DNA of 64,000 nt from PLA3 sp964592235 (GTDB lineage: Bacteria > Planctomycetota > Phycisphaerae > UBA1845 > UTPLA1): NCBI GenBank assembly GCA_964592235.1, contig CAZQCF010000012.1:29573-93572 (forward strand), written 5' to 3'. The notes below the pieces were generated by a model. That model was not told the DNA's origin, did no database searches, and worked only from the letters and a program-made list of their open reading frames with translations. The translations under genes were made by a program, and so were the position numbers. Every line of letters begins with the position of its first letter. Position 1 is the first letter of the stretch. This document shows positions 63,533 to 64,000 of the stretch, one piece after another.

Positions 63533-63817
63533 ATGGTCACCATCGGCATGAACTACAAAGTCATCCCCGGCAAGGAAGGCGTCTTCGAGACAGCCTTTCG
63601 CAACGTCATCAAGGCCATGGCCGGCATCGCGGGCCACACCGCCACGCGCATGTGCCGCGATATCGACGATCCGCAGTCGTACGTGATCCTCTCCGACTGG
63701 AGCGACCGCGCGGCGTTCGAGGGCTTCATCGGGTCCGACGCGTTCCGCGCTGTCGCCAACTGGGGCAAGGAGCAGATTCTCGCCGGTCGCCCGTCGCACA
63801 ACTACTACGAGCATTGA
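63533..63817 (+). CDS. Antibiotic biosynthesis monooxygenase-like (ABM) small protein
   Basis: Start at 63533 with GGAGG 4 bases upstream; a longer frame through the tRNA is rejected. A 94-residue single-domain protein with the ABM dimeric alpha/beta-barrel pattern: a first strand TIGMNYKVIPGKEGVFETAFRNVI, then HTATRMCRDIDDPQSYVILSDWSDRAAFEGFIGSDAFRAV, the classic 'W.D.AAF..H..S..' region. Members act as heme-degrading or quinone-oxidising monooxygenases or have no known activity; nothing here fixes the substrate. Confidence 0.86.
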   Translation: MVTIGMNYKVIPGKEGVFETAFRNVIKAMAGIAGHTATRMCRDIDDPQSYVILSDWSDRAAFEGFIGSDAFRAVANWGKEQILAGRPSHNYYEH

Positions 63818-64000
63818 CACCGCCCTGACGTAGCCGCCGGCCGGCGCGGCAGAAGCGTCGCGCGGCCGCTTGCGCAAGCCATGCCATCGCCCGCACCCAC
63901 CGCCGCCGCCGAACGCGCCGGGCCAACCCTACGCACACGCCGGCCCTAGCTGCGCACGCCGCTGCGCATTTACCTCATCGACCTGCTGCCGATCTGCGCC
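63818..64000. other. Unassigned right edge
   Basis: About 180 very GC-rich bases. A short ATG frame (63881) ends at a TAG (63947) and no homologous or membrane-protein start is clear before the edge. The final bases read LRTPLRIYLIDLLPICA in an open frame without a good start, which could belong to a gene beginning just before or after the edge. Confidence 0.3.

Noticed and set aside
63881..63949. Short ATG frame at the right edge
   Set aside because: Only 22 codons before TAG and no ribosome-binding site; not called as a gene.

Overview
The window is GC-rich, gene-dense bacterial chromosome that looks like a member of the Planctomycetota. No rRNA is present, so this rests on content: five secreted proteins end in duplicated dockerin-like calcium loops, and there is a prepilin-like protein with a C-terminal VDGH motif, a Cys-rich 'ACC..GxC' repeat protein, very large secreted WD40/BNR propellers, and TMTC-like GT-C/TPR membrane proteins. 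A 10-base run of N inside one gene shows that this is a scaffolded assembly. The left edge cuts a gene; the last about 180 bases hold no gene I can support.

Layout. 1-5.9 kb: a secreted LVIVD/dockerin protein, a small membrane protein, and a TetR-controlled unit encoding a giant exported protein with three AHSA1-type domains fused to 14 WD40 repeats. 6-7.1 kb: selD, which reads through an in-frame UGA (selenocysteine). 7.2-14 kb: YceH, a HIT hydrolase, a dGTPase, and a threonine-degradation pair (tdh, kbl) behind a Pro-rich exported protein. 14-19.6 kb: glycosyltransferases and a polytopic membrane protein. 19.6-23.6 kb: gamma-carbonic anhydrase, a second selenoprotein (ArsC-like fold, U-x-x-C), then mlaE-mlaF-mlaD. 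23.6-31.4 kb: trxB, a metallopeptidase-like lipoprotein, purB, pyrE, a TMTC-like protein, der. 31.4-36.7 kb: a zinc-ribbon protein, the Cys-rich repeat protein, a GT2/DUF2304 pair and a second TMTC-like protein. 36.7-43.3 kb: hutH, a deoxyhypusine-synthase-family enzyme overlapping hldD, an esterase-like lipoprotein, and a divergent padR/chrA pair with a shared operator. 43.4-51 kb: a VWA protein, a subtilisin-like protease with dockerin, an RmlD-type reductase, a prepilin-like protein. 51-60.3 kb: dapB, thrC, then three large secreted proteins (arginine/agmatine deiminase-like, lactonase-like propeller, sortilin/BNR propeller). 60.4-64 kb: a single-chain MmeI-like restriction-modification enzyme beside tRNA-Ser(GGA), and a small monooxygenase-like protein.

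The strongest point is selenocysteine use. selD and an ArsC-family protein both carry an in-frame UGA at the redox-active position. Each UGA is followed by a perfect 8-bp stem with a 3-nt loop of the same form (UCGC-NNNG-GUN-CNNN-GCGA). Standard gene calling would shorten the first gene and lose the second. trxB, encoding a candidate electron donor, lies nearby but is not in the same operon.
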